From the NCBI GenBank assembly GCA_021827785.1, contig JAKAUF010000154.1:1-34971 (forward strand): a DNA stretch of 34,971 nt, in the 5' to 3' direction. The stretch is from Acidobacteriota bacterium. Its GTDB lineage: Bacteria; Acidobacteriota; Terriglobia; Terriglobales; SCQP01. This document shows positions 15,317-22,050 of the stretch, piece by piece (the stretch's first letter is position 1; each line of letters begins with the position of its first letter). Position numbers and translations under genes: made by a program. The notes beneath the pieces are model-generated. The model saw nothing but the letters and a program-made list of their open reading frames with translations. It did not search any database and was not told where the DNA came from.

Positions 15317-16564
15317 TTAGGCGGTGGCGAGGGCGGGCTCGGAATGGGCGGCGAGCAGCGCCTCCAGATCTTGCAGGCGCGGACGAATGACCGGCGCCGC
15401 CGCCTGGTCGGCGACCACGGCATCCAGGGTCTTCAGGCCGTTGCCGGTCAGCACCAGCACGATCGGGCGGTCCGGATCCAGGCGCCCTTGCGCCAGCAGC
15501 TTTTGCGCGCAGGCAACCGTTACCCCGCCCGCGGTTTCGGCGAAGATGCCCTCGGTCTCCGCCAGCAGCCGCATGGCGGCGACGATCTCTCCATCGCTGG
15601 CGTCTTCGGCCCACCCGCCGCTTTCGCGCACCAGCTTGGCGGCGTAGAAGCCGTCGGCGGGGTTGCCGATCGCCAAGCTGCGGGCAATGGTCTGCGGCCG
15701 CTGCGGTTCAATTTCCCCACGGCCGGATTTCACCGCCGTCGAGATGGGCGAACAGCCGGTAGCCTGGGCGCCGCAAATCGCCGTCTCGCCCCGCGCCCAG
15801 CCCAATTGGCGCAGCTCGCGGAAGGCTTTGGCGATTTTGCCGATCAGCGAACCGCCGGCCATGGGACAGACCAGCGCCGCGGGCAATTCGCCGCCGAGTT
15901 GCTCCGCAATTTCAAAACCCACCGTCTTGGAGCCCTCGGCGTAATAGGAGCGCAAATTGACGTTGACGATTCCCCAGGGAAAGCGCTGTGCGATCTCGGC
16001 GCAGAGCCGGTTCACATGGTCGTAGTTGCCTTCAATCTGGATCAAGTGGGCGCCGTAAATGAGCGTCGCCGCCACCTTGGCGGGCTCCAGACCGGTGGGA
16101 ACGAAGATATAGGCGGGCAGGCCCAGCATCGCCGCTTGCGCCGCGACGGCATTGGCCAGGTTGCCGGTGGAGGAGCAGGCGACGGTCGTGAAGCCAAACT
16201 CCTGGGCCTTGCGCAACGCCACCGCCACCACCCGGTCCTTGAACGAGAGCGTGGGGAAATTGACCGCGTCGTTTTTCAGGAACAAGCGCCGCGCGCCCAG
16301 CGCGCGTCCCAGCCGTGGCGCGGGAATCAGCGGCGTGCCGCCGGTCGGCAGGTTGGCGGGCACGGCGTCCAGCGGCAGCAATTCCCGGTAGCGCCACATG
16401 TCGCGCGGCCGCGAGGCCCATAGCGCCGGACTGGCGGCGCGGCCCACCGCCTCCAGATCGTATTCGATCTCCAGCGGCGCGAAGCACTCATCGCACGCGG
16501 CGATCGGTTGGGGACGAAATTGTTTGCCGCAGTCGCGGCATCGCAAACCGGTTTCAAACGACAT
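15317..16564 (-). CDS. thrC: Threonine-synthase-like PLP enzyme under SAM riboswitch control
   Basis: 415-residue fold-type II PLP enzyme. The N-terminus has a four-cysteine zinc-ribbon-like module (C9, C12, C24, C27), then GGTPL (75-79), the PLP lysine K109 in SFKDR, CSSTGNLANAVAA and the phosphate-cradle-like MAGGSLIGK. By sequence this is threonine synthase (O-phosphohomoserine to threonine). Its context is odd: a SAM-I riboswitch and terminator precede it and a sulfur carrier follows, as expected for sulfur amino-acid synthesis. It may be a true ThrC or a gamma-replacement enzyme making homocysteine from O-phosphohomoserine. The ATG at 16564 is preceded by AGAGG. Confidence 0.88.
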   Translation of the reverse strand: MSFETGLRCRDCGKQFRPQPIAACDECFAPLEIEYDLEAVGRAASPALWASRPRDMWRYRELLPLDAVPANLPTGGTPLIPAPRLGRALGARRLFLKNDAVNFPTLSFKDRVVAVALRKAQEFGFTTVACSSTGNLANAVAAQAAMLGLPAYIFVPTGLEPAKVAATLIYGAHLIQIEGNYDHVNRLCAEIAQRFPWGIVNVNLRSYYAEGSKTVGFEIAEQLGGELPAALVCPMAGGSLIGKIAKAFRELRQLGWARGETAICGAQATGCSPISTAVKSGRGEIEPQRPQTIARSLAIGNPADGFYAAKLVRESGGWAEDASDGEIVAAMRLLAETEGIFAETAGGVTVACAQKLLAQGRLDPDRPIVLVLTGNGLKTLDAVVADQAAAPVIRPRLQDLEALLAAHSEPALATA

Positions 16565-16636
16565 AGCAGGCCTCTGGCGAATGCTCCGCGCCCGGGAGAC
16601 CGAGAGAGGCTGTGCAAAAGAAGGTGGCAATCAATG

Positions 16637-16663
16637 AAAAAGCCCCTTCTGTGAGAAGAGGCT
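16637..16663 (-). terminator. Rho-independent terminator of the SAM riboswitch
   Basis: On the minus strand AGCCTCTTCT, loop CAC, AGAAGGGGCT forms a 10-bp stem (one G-U) directly followed by a run of five T (16641-16637). It lies 26 nt after the aptamer and 72 nt before the threonine-synthase-like start. The 3' strand of aptamer stem P1 (AGATGAG, 16695-16689) could pair with CTCTTCT (16660-16654) at 6 of 7 positions, giving an antiterminator when SAM is absent. This is the usual SAM-off switch. Confidence 0.88.
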
Positions 16664-16689
16664 GGAAGGAGAACCGACCGCCCCTTGTC

Positions 16690-16838
16690 TCATCTTTCCC
16701 AAGCCAAAACCGCTCAGCGATTTTCTTGGGCAGGAATTGGCACCTTGACGCCCCGCGGTACGCCGTTGTTTGCGGCGCTCCCAGCGAAACCGGTTGCCGT
16801 GGCTTCTACGGGCCTGTTCCCTCAGCCACTCTCGATGA
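16690..16838 (-). promoter_or_regulatory. SAM-I (S-box) riboswitch aptamer
   Basis: All conserved SAM-I blocks occur in order on the minus strand. P1 is TCATC (16838-16834) with GATGA (16694-16690). P2 is GTGGCT/AGCCAC enclosing the kink-turn and pseudoknot segment GAGGGA...GGCCC. The junction GGCAACC leads to P3 with a GC-rich extension (CGCCG/CGGCG). Then comes the diagnostic block GGTGCCAATTCCTGC. P4 is CCCAAG+AAAATCGC pairing GCGGTTTT+CTTGGG. It should bind S-adenosylmethionine and favour the downstream terminator, shutting off the threonine-synthase-like and sulfur-carrier genes. Confidence 0.94.
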
Positions 16839-16847
16839 TTCAGGGCA

Positions 16848-16869
16848 GACTCGGCTTGCCAGCCGAGTC
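16848..16869 (-). other. 9-bp perfect hairpin in the 5' leader, just before the riboswitch
   Basis: GACTCGGCT, loop of 4 (TGCC on the plus strand), AGCCGAGTC forms a perfect 9-bp stem ending 10 nt before the aptamer. With the promoter proposed at 16892-16920 it would be the first structure of the leader RNA. It has no T-run in either direction, so it is not a terminator; it may insulate or stabilise the leader. Confidence 0.5.
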
Positions 16870-16891
16870 CGGATATTCAGTTGTCATACCG

Positions 16892-16920
16892 AATATACGC
16901 CAACCGGGGATTGGGCGCAA
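16892..16920 (-). promoter_or_regulatory. Promoter of the riboswitch-controlled operon
   Basis: Minus-strand TTGCGC (16920-16915) and TATATT (16897-16892), 17 bp apart, with the -10 matching 5 of 6 consensus bases in a short AT-rich island. The transcript would start near 16885, then carry the hairpin and the SAM aptamer. Confidence 0.48.
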
Positions 16921-17058
16921 CCAGGCGCAAAGCCGGAATCACCCACCCTCGGCGCGACTGCGCACAGCGGCTGGCGGGAGGCGCCAGTGTCGCGCGCGCG
17001 GCGCCACCCGCGGGACCGGCCCATCCGCGCGGCGCGGGCCCGTCCGGCCCAGCGCCCT

Positions 17059-17067
17059 TGCTATGCT
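17059..17067 (+). promoter_or_regulatory. Extended -10 directly before nagB
   Basis: TGC-TATGCT (17059-17067) lies 4 nt before the ATG at 17072 and 7 nt before that at 17075. No Shine-Dalgarno is present. A leaderless transcript would begin at about 17074-17075, favouring the later ATG. The rest of 16898-17058 is GC-rich with no gene seen. Confidence 0.33.
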
Positions 17068-17797
17068 GCCAATGATGACTCTTTCGACTCCCACCGTGCA
17101 GGTGGTCGCACCCGAGACGTTCGGCGCCACCGCCGCCGAGCATATCGCCGCCACGCTGCGGGTAAAACCGGATGCCGTCCTCGGTCTGCCCACGGGCAAC
17201 ACGCCGGTTCCCGTCTATGCAGCGCTGCTGGCCCGCCGCGACGTGAATTTCTCCCGCGCCCGGGTCGCCATGCTGGATGAATATTTGGGGGCCGGCGACC
17301 GCCCCATCAGCTTTTATCAATGGCTGCGCTCCCACTTTCTGGCCGCCGCCGCGATCGCGCCGGAGCGGATCCTGCGCATGCCATCGGATCCCGAAGGCAT
17401 AGCCGCGGCTTGCGCCGCCTACGATCGCCAACTGGAGCAGTGGGGCGGCTGCGACCTGCAACTGCTCGGCCTAGGCCTAAATGGCCATATCGGCTTCAAC
17501 GAACCCGGCTCTTCGGGCGATTCCGCAACCCGCGTGGTGCCGCTGAGCGCGAGCACCCGCGATGCCAACGAAGAGTATTGGCAGGGCGAGGAGGTGCCCG
17601 AGTTCGGCGTCACCACGGGCATAGGGGTCATTCTCCGCGCCAAACGGATCATCTTGCTGGTGAATGGCGCGCGCAAAGCGGCTACGCTGCGCCAAGCGCT
17701 CGATGGGCCGATCGGCCCAGACTGCCCCGCCAGCTTCCTGCGCCGGCACCGGGATGTGCTGGTGCTGGCGGACCGCGCGGCCGCCGGCCAAGATTAG
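17063..17797 (+). CDS. nagB: Glucosamine-6-phosphate deaminase
   Basis: Converts glucosamine-6-P to fructose-6-P and ammonia in amino-sugar use. 244 residues if the first of three clustered ATGs (17063, 17072, 17075) is used; the third fits a leaderless start and would remove 4 residues. Family motifs are GLPTGNTPVPVYAAL, the ring-opening MLDEYLG, FYQWLRSHF and GLGLNGHIGFNEPGSS. In the last, N140 stands where E. coli NagB has Asp141, while H142 (His143) is kept. The start at 16685 of the long open frame is rejected because it crosses the riboswitch region. No nagA or transporter is adjacent. Confidence 0.9.
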   Translation: MLPMMTLSTPTVQVVAPETFGATAAEHIAATLRVKPDAVLGLPTGNTPVPVYAALLARRDVNFSRARVAMLDEYLGAGDRPISFYQWLRSHFLAAAAIAPERILRMPSDPEGIAAACAAYDRQLEQWGGCDLQLLGLGLNGHIGFNEPGSSGDSATRVVPLSASTRDANEEYWQGEEVPEFGVTTGIGVILRAKRIILLVNGARKAATLRQALDGPIGPDCPASFLRRHRDVLVLADRAAAGQD

Positions 17798-17859
17798 GCG
17801 GCTCTGCGTTCCACGGTTTGGACGGCCCGCCGCGGGCGCACCGCCGGCTGAGCTACGGC

Positions 17860-17880
17860 GGCGGCTGCGCCGCAGCCGCT
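17860..17880. terminator. GC-rich hairpin between convergent nagB and the M20 gene
   Basis: GCGGCTGC, loop GCC, GCAGCCGC forms a perfect 8-bp stem (17861-17879), extendable by one G-T pair. It sits midway in the 134-bp gap between two convergent stops. There is no T-run, so it is only a candidate bidirectional or Rho-assisted terminator. Confidence 0.35.
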
Positions 17881-17931
17881 GCCTCCCTTGGCTCCCGGCG
17901 CACATGCATGCAGGCGCGTGGGCAGGCGAAG

Positions 17932-19305
17932 TTAGGCGGACTGCGCCGCCGCCGCGAAAAAGCGGATCACCGTGGCGACCGCCTGTTGCAAGTTCGCCAG
18001 CGGCAGCTTCTCGTTCGGCCCGTGGGCGCCGCAATCCGCGGTGGCGAAGCCCATTAGCACCACGGGAGCATCCAGCGTTTGGGCGAACAAAGCGGCAATC
18101 GGAATGGAGCCGCCGGAACGCACCAGCACCGGCGGCCGGCCGTAGGTTTGCTCAAGCGCTTGCGCCGCGGCGCGCAGATAGCGGTTTTCGCTTTCCACCA
18201 GCACCGGCTCGGCCGTATGCAGAATTTCGACCTCCAGCGTGAATCCCGCCGGCGTCAACTCCCGCACGCGCCGCTCGAAGGCCGCCGCCACCGCCGCCGG
18301 CGCCTGGGCCGGCGCCAGCCGCATGCTGATTTTGGCCGCTGCGCGCGCGGGGATCACGGTTTTGGCGCCAGCGGCGGTAAATCCGCCGGCAATGCCGTGC
18401 ACCTCCAACGTGGGCCGCGCCCAAACCCGTTCTAGCGGCGTATATTCCAATTCGCCACTCAACGCCGCCGCCCTGACCTCTTCCCGCCGGTAGCGTTCCG
18501 CATCGAATGGCAACCGCGCCCAATCCGCGGCCTCGGCGGCGCTGGGTGGAAGCAGTGCATCATAGAATCCCGGAATCAGGATTCTGCCGCCGGCATCCTT
18601 TAGGCCGCAGATGATGCGCGCCAACGCCTCCAGCGGATTCGGCGCCACGCCGCCGTACAAACCGGAGTGCAGATCTGCTTCCGCCCCCCGCAAACGCACC
18701 TCGGCGTAGACCATTCCCCGCAAACCCGTGTTGAGAGTGGGCAGGCCGGCGGCAAACTGCGTCGTATCGGTAATCAGCACCGCGTCGCAGCCCAGCGCGG
18801 CGGCATTCCGCCGCACGTAGGCTTCGATGCCTTCACCGCCGACTTCTTCCTCGCCCTCAATCAAGAATCGGAGGTTGACCGGCACCCGTCCCTCGCCGCG
18901 CAAAAAAGCCTCCGCCGCTTGCATCTGCGCATACAGCTGTCCCTTGTCATCCGCCGCCCCGCGGGCATAAATATTGCCGTCCCGCAAAACCGGCATGAAG
19001 GGAGGGCTTTGCCACTCTTCCAGCGGCTCGGCGGGCTGCACGTCGTAATGGCCATAGCACAAAATCGTCGGCGCGCCGGCCACGTGCAGCCAATCCGCAT
19101 AGACCAAAGGATGGCCACCGGTGGGAATCACCACCGCGTGCTCCATCCCCGCCTCGGCCAGATGGCTCCTGACCCATTCCGCCGCGCGCTCCACGTCCGC
19201 CTTGTGCGCGGGCAGCGTGCTCACGCTGGGGATGCGGAGAAATTCCTGCAACTGGTCCCATTGCTGGGCCTGCCGCGCGCTTGCGTATTCCAATGCCGAG
19301 GCCAT
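17932..19305 (-). CDS. M20-family metallopeptidase (dipeptidase/carboxypeptidase type)
   Basis: 457 residues. The di-zinc site is complete: H86 and catalytic D88 in CYGHYDVQPAEP, bridging D119 in ARGAADDKG, the general base and ligand in IEGEEEVGG (150-157), D180 in LITDT and the C-terminal AHGPNE. A dimerisation (lid) domain lies between about 200 and 340. The motif set is that of M20 proteins related to carnosine dipeptidase, which hydrolyse small peptides in the cytoplasm. The ATG at 19305 is 9 nt after a TATAGT hexamer (19320-19315); GAGG touches the start, too close for a normal ribosome site. The open frame extends to 19488 across the divergent gene and is rejected. Confidence 0.9.
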   Translation of the reverse strand: MASALEYASARQAQQWDQLQEFLRIPSVSTLPAHKADVERAAEWVRSHLAEAGMEHAVVIPTGGHPLVYADWLHVAGAPTILCYGHYDVQPAEPLEEWQSPPFMPVLRDGNIYARGAADDKGQLYAQMQAAEAFLRGEGRVPVNLRFLIEGEEEVGGEGIEAYVRRNAAALGCDAVLITDTTQFAAGLPTLNTGLRGMVYAEVRLRGAEADLHSGLYGGVAPNPLEALARIICGLKDAGGRILIPGFYDALLPPSAAEAADWARLPFDAERYRREEVRAAALSGELEYTPLERVWARPTLEVHGIAGGFTAAGAKTVIPARAAAKISMRLAPAQAPAAVAAAFERRVRELTPAGFTLEVEILHTAEPVLVESENRYLRAAAQALEQTYGRPPVLVRSGGSIPIAALFAQTLDAPVVLMGFATADCGAHGPNEKLPLANLQQAVATVIRFFAAAAQSA

Positions 19306-19357
19306 ACCTCGGCGACTATACAGCAGGCGGGCCGCGCCATGCATCTCCCCAGCCAGC

Positions 19358-20098
19358 ATGTGCTTGCTCCGCGCCTCCGGCCCGCTTCTCATTCTTGCGG
19401 CCCACCCTGATGATGAAACCGCCGGCGCCGGCGGCTTCGCCGCCCACTGCGCCGCACGCGGGCGTCCGGTGCATGTTCTGTTCCTCACGGACGGCGCGCC
19501 ACGCCAGCGCCAGTATTTCGCCCATGATTTCCGCGGCGGCCGCGCCGCCTACCGCCGCCGGCGCCGCGCCGAAGCCTTGGCCGCCGCCCAGGCCCTGGGC
19601 CTGGCGGCGGTGCGGTTGCACTTCGTTTCCATTCCCGATCTTGAGTTGCGCGATTGCCAGCCTCGGGCCATGGCCCGCCTGCGCGCCGTGGCCCGCGCCT
19701 CCGGCGCGCGCGCTTGGCTGGTTCCAGCCCGGGAAAATGGCCACCCCGATCATGACGCCGCCAACGACGTGGCGCGCCAGGCTTGCCGGCATTGGGCCCG
19801 CGGCGCCACGGTTTGGGAATATCCGCTTTATGCCCGCCACCGCGGCCAGACCCGCTACGCATGGTTCCCTCCGGGCCCGGGCGTCATCCAGTTAGCGCTG
19901 AATCGCGCGGAGCATGCCGCCAAGGTGCAGGCGCTAACGGCGTACCGCAGCCAAAGGGCAACGCTGGCGCCCTTTCTTCCCGTGCCGTCCGTTGAACAAT
20001 TTCGCCCCCTACGCCGCCGTCGGCCACGGCGCCATGCGGTGTGGACCGCTTGGGGTTGGGAACTGCCGCCGGCCACCCGGACATGCGGGCCACCGTGA
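19358..20098 (+). CDS. PIG-L/LmbE-family N-acetyl-sugar deacetylase
   Basis: 246 residues, zinc-dependent deacetylase. AAHPDDE is at 14-20 (H16 and D19 as metal ligands, D18 catalytic) and GHPDHDAAN at 128-136 supplies the third ligand. The family removes the acetyl group from GlcNAc in small conjugates and glycans (PIG-L, MshB, BshB). No signal peptide is seen, so it acts in the cytoplasm. Its last 16 nt overlap the glycosyltransferase, so the two probably act on one product. The start at 19358 is the only ATG giving the motif near the N-terminus; its ribosome site is poor. Confidence 0.87.
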   Translation: MCLLRASGPLLILAAHPDDETAGAGGFAAHCAARGRPVHVLFLTDGAPRQRQYFAHDFRGGRAAYRRRRRAEALAAAQALGLAAVRLHFVSIPDLELRDCQPRAMARLRAVARASGARAWLVPARENGHPDHDAANDVARQACRHWARGATVWEYPLYARHRGQTRYAWFPPGPGVIQLALNRAEHAAKVQALTAYRSQRATLAPFLPVPSVEQFRPLRRRRPRRHAVWTAWGWELPPATRTCGPP

Positions 20099-21201
20099 CC
20101 CGGCGCCGCCCGCCGCCGGCGCCGTTGCGGCTGCTCAGCGTCGCCTACGCGCTCACACCGGTTTCTCCCGCCGCATGCGGCGGCACCGAGCAAGTGGCGG
20201 CGCAATTAGCGGCTCTCCATGTCCAATCCCCCTATGTGGAGCGGCTGCGCCTGGTAACGGTCGCCGCCGCGCCCAGCCAACTGCCCGGCCGCGTGGTCCG
20301 CACCAATGCCGGCTATTGGGCCGCCGGCGCGCCTCCCGCGGACGACGCCGCACAGGCGCGATTGGCCGCCGCGCATGATGCCGTGGCCCTCGCCGAACTG
20401 CGCCGCCGCCGCTACGATCTGGTGCATGTGCAAGGCGCCAGCTTCCACCGCCACGCCGCCGCCTTGGCGCTGCCCTGCCTGTGGACGGTCCATCTGCCCT
20501 TGTCGCAGTACCCGCCAGAGGCGTTCGCGGCGCCACCGTGCAATCTCTTCTTTCAGGCGGTCAGCCGCACGCAGCACCGCAGGCTGCACCGCGCCTTGCC
20601 TCCCCCCGCACGGCCGCGCCTACGCGGCTACATCGCCAATGGCGTGGACTTGGACCGCTATCGCCCGGGAGAACCGCCGGGCTCGTATTTGCTGGTGCTC
20701 GGCCGCATCTGCCCGGAGAAAGCCCCGCACCTGGCGATTGCCCTGGCCCGCCGTCTGCATCGGCGGCTGGTGATTGCGGGAACGGTCTATCCATTTCCGG
20801 CGCATCAGGAATATTTCCGCCGGCGGATTGCGCCGTATTTGGGCGGCGACGTGCGGTGGCTGCCGGCGTTGACCCGGGCGCAGAAGATCACCTGGCTGCA
20901 ATCGGCGGCGGCCCTGGTCATTCCCTCCCAGGCGGAAGAAACCAGTTCGCTGGTGGCCATGGAAGCCGCCGCTTGCGGCCGTCCGGTCCTGGCCTGGCGC
21001 AGCGGCGCGTTACCGGAGGTCGTACGCTCCGGCGTCACCGGCTGGGTGGGCGATTCCCTCGATGCCCTCGCCGCCGCCGCCGCCCGGCTCGGCCAAATCC
21101 GCCCCGCGGCGTGCCGCCGCCACGCCGAGCGCCGTTTCGATGCCCGCCGCATGGCGCGGGAATATTTCGCCCTCTATCAGCGGCTCGCCGCTTCCGCATG
21201 A
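20083..21201 (+). CDS. Glycosyltransferase family 4
   Basis: 372 residues, GT-B fold. The N-terminal acceptor half contains CGGTEQVAAQLAALH (the GG loop) and LVHVQGASFHRHAAAL. The C-terminal donor half has YLLVLGRICPEKAPHLAIALA and PSQAEETSSLVAMEAAACGRPVLAWRSGALPE (given here as two parts: PSQAEETSSLVAMEA and ACGRPVLAWRSGALPE), the E-x7-E type nucleotide-sugar site. The ATG at 20083 lies inside the end of the deacetylase gene. The pairing recalls BshA/BshB or MshA/MshB, where a GlcNAc conjugate is made and then deacetylated, but no ligase gene is adjacent and the acceptor is unknown. Confidence 0.88.
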   Translation: MRATVTRRRPPPAPLRLLSVAYALTPVSPAACGGTEQVAAQLAALHVQSPYVERLRLVTVAAAPSQLPGRVVRTNAGYWAAGAPPADDAAQARLAAAHDAVALAELRRRRYDLVHVQGASFHRHAAALALPCLWTVHLPLSQYPPEAFAAPPCNLFFQAVSRTQHRRLHRALPPPARPRLRGYIANGVDLDRYRPGEPPGSYLLVLGRICPEKAPHLAIALARRLHRRLVIAGTVYPFPAHQEYFRRRIAPYLGGDVRWLPALTRAQKITWLQSAAALVIPSQAEETSSLVAMEAAACGRPVLAWRSGALPEVVRSGVTGWVGDSLDALAAAAARLGQIRPAACRRHAERRFDARRMAREYFALYQRLAASA

Positions 21202-21224
21202 GCCAGCGCCGCCCAAGGTGCGGC

Positions 21225-21233
21225 TGCTAGGCT
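21225..21233 (+). promoter_or_regulatory. Extended -10 directly before trmJ (leaderless type)
   Basis: TGC-TAGGCT (21225-21233), then 6 nt and the GTG at 21240. The 6-nt spacer, GGGAGC, looks like a Shine-Dalgarno but sits only 1 nt before the start, too close to be useful. Confidence 0.35.
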
Positions 21234-21239
21234 GGGAGC

Positions 21240-22025
21240 GTGAGATCTTCCTCGCAACCGGAGACGGCGGTTCCGGAGGCGACGCCGGTTGCGCCCGCTG
21301 CGCCGGCCGGCGCGCCCGCGACGCGGATCCGCATCGTGCTGGTCGGCGCCCGTAATCCCCTCAATATTGGCGCCGCCGCCCGCGCCATGGCCAACTTCGG
21401 CCTGGCGGACCTGGCCCTGGTGCGCCCCTACGGCGAAGCCTGGCGGCGCGCCCGCTCGGCGCGCGCCGGCGCCGCGGTGCTGGCGCAGGCGCGAGTCTTC
21501 GCTTCCCTGCCCGAAGCCATCGCCGATTGCGGCTACGTTATCGGCACCGCGGGCCTGGCCGGCCGCCATCCGGAGATCCCGGTCGCCGATTGGAGCGACC
21601 TCGCCCAACGCCTTCCCGCCACGCGCTGCGCGCTGGTGTTCGGCAGCGAGAAAACCGGCATGACGGTCGCCGACATCGGCTGCTGCCATGTGCTGGCCCA
21701 CATAGATACCGCCCCCGCCGCGCCGTCCATGAACCTAGGCCAAGCCGTCGCCGTCTGCGCCTATGAGTTGCAGCGCCGCCGGGCCACGCCGGCGGCCCCG
21801 GAAGACTCCGCCGCCGACTGGGGCCAGCGCGACCTATTGGTCCGGCAAATCACGCCGGTACTGGAGCACATCGGCGTTTTCCGCCCCCAGCATCGCGCCG
21901 GCCAAATGCGCCGGCTCCGCCGCATGCTGTTGGCGTGGCGCTTGCGCCCGGCCGACATTCGCCTGCTGCTCGGCGTGGCCCGGGAGATGAAGCGGGTCCT
22001 CGGCTTGCCCCGTGACCAACCCTAA
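21240..22025 (+). CDS. trmJ: tRNA 2'-O-ribose methyltransferase TrmJ (SPOUT family)
   Basis: 261 residues. After a Pro/Ala-rich leader (1-27) comes the SPOUT fold with the three family motifs: VLVGARNPLNIGAAARAMANFGL (motif 1, about 33-55, written as VLVGARNPLNIG and AAARAMANFGL), LVFGSEKTGMT (motif 2), and PSMNLGQAVAVCAYEL (motif 3), which form the SAM-binding knot. TrmJ methylates the ribose at position 32 of the tRNA anticodon loop. The C-terminal helical region (about 190-261) matches the TrmJ dimer extension. The start is GTG at 21240, 38 nt after the glycosyltransferase stop. Confidence 0.88.
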   Translation: MRSSSQPETAVPEATPVAPAAPAGAPATRIRIVLVGARNPLNIGAAARAMANFGLADLALVRPYGEAWRRARSARAGAAVLAQARVFASLPEAIADCGYVIGTAGLAGRHPEIPVADWSDLAQRLPATRCALVFGSEKTGMTVADIGCCHVLAHIDTAPAAPSMNLGQAVAVCAYELQRRRATPAAPEDSAADWGQRDLLVRQITPVLEHIGVFRPQHRAGQMRRLRRMLLAWRLRPADIRLLLGVAREMKRVLGLPRDQP

Positions 22026-22050
22026 AAGTTCCGGCCGCATCTAGCCCGGG

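Noticed and set aside
16565-16900. T-box or other tRNA-binding leader before the threonine-synthase-like gene
   Set aside because: No specifier loop or TGGNACCGCG T-box sequence is present; the conserved blocks are those of SAM-I.
16612-17280. Plus-strand frame of 222 residues and the 5' extension of nagB to 16685
   Set aside because: Both run through the riboswitch, its terminator and promoter on the opposite strand; the translated part has no protein-like features before the nagB domain.
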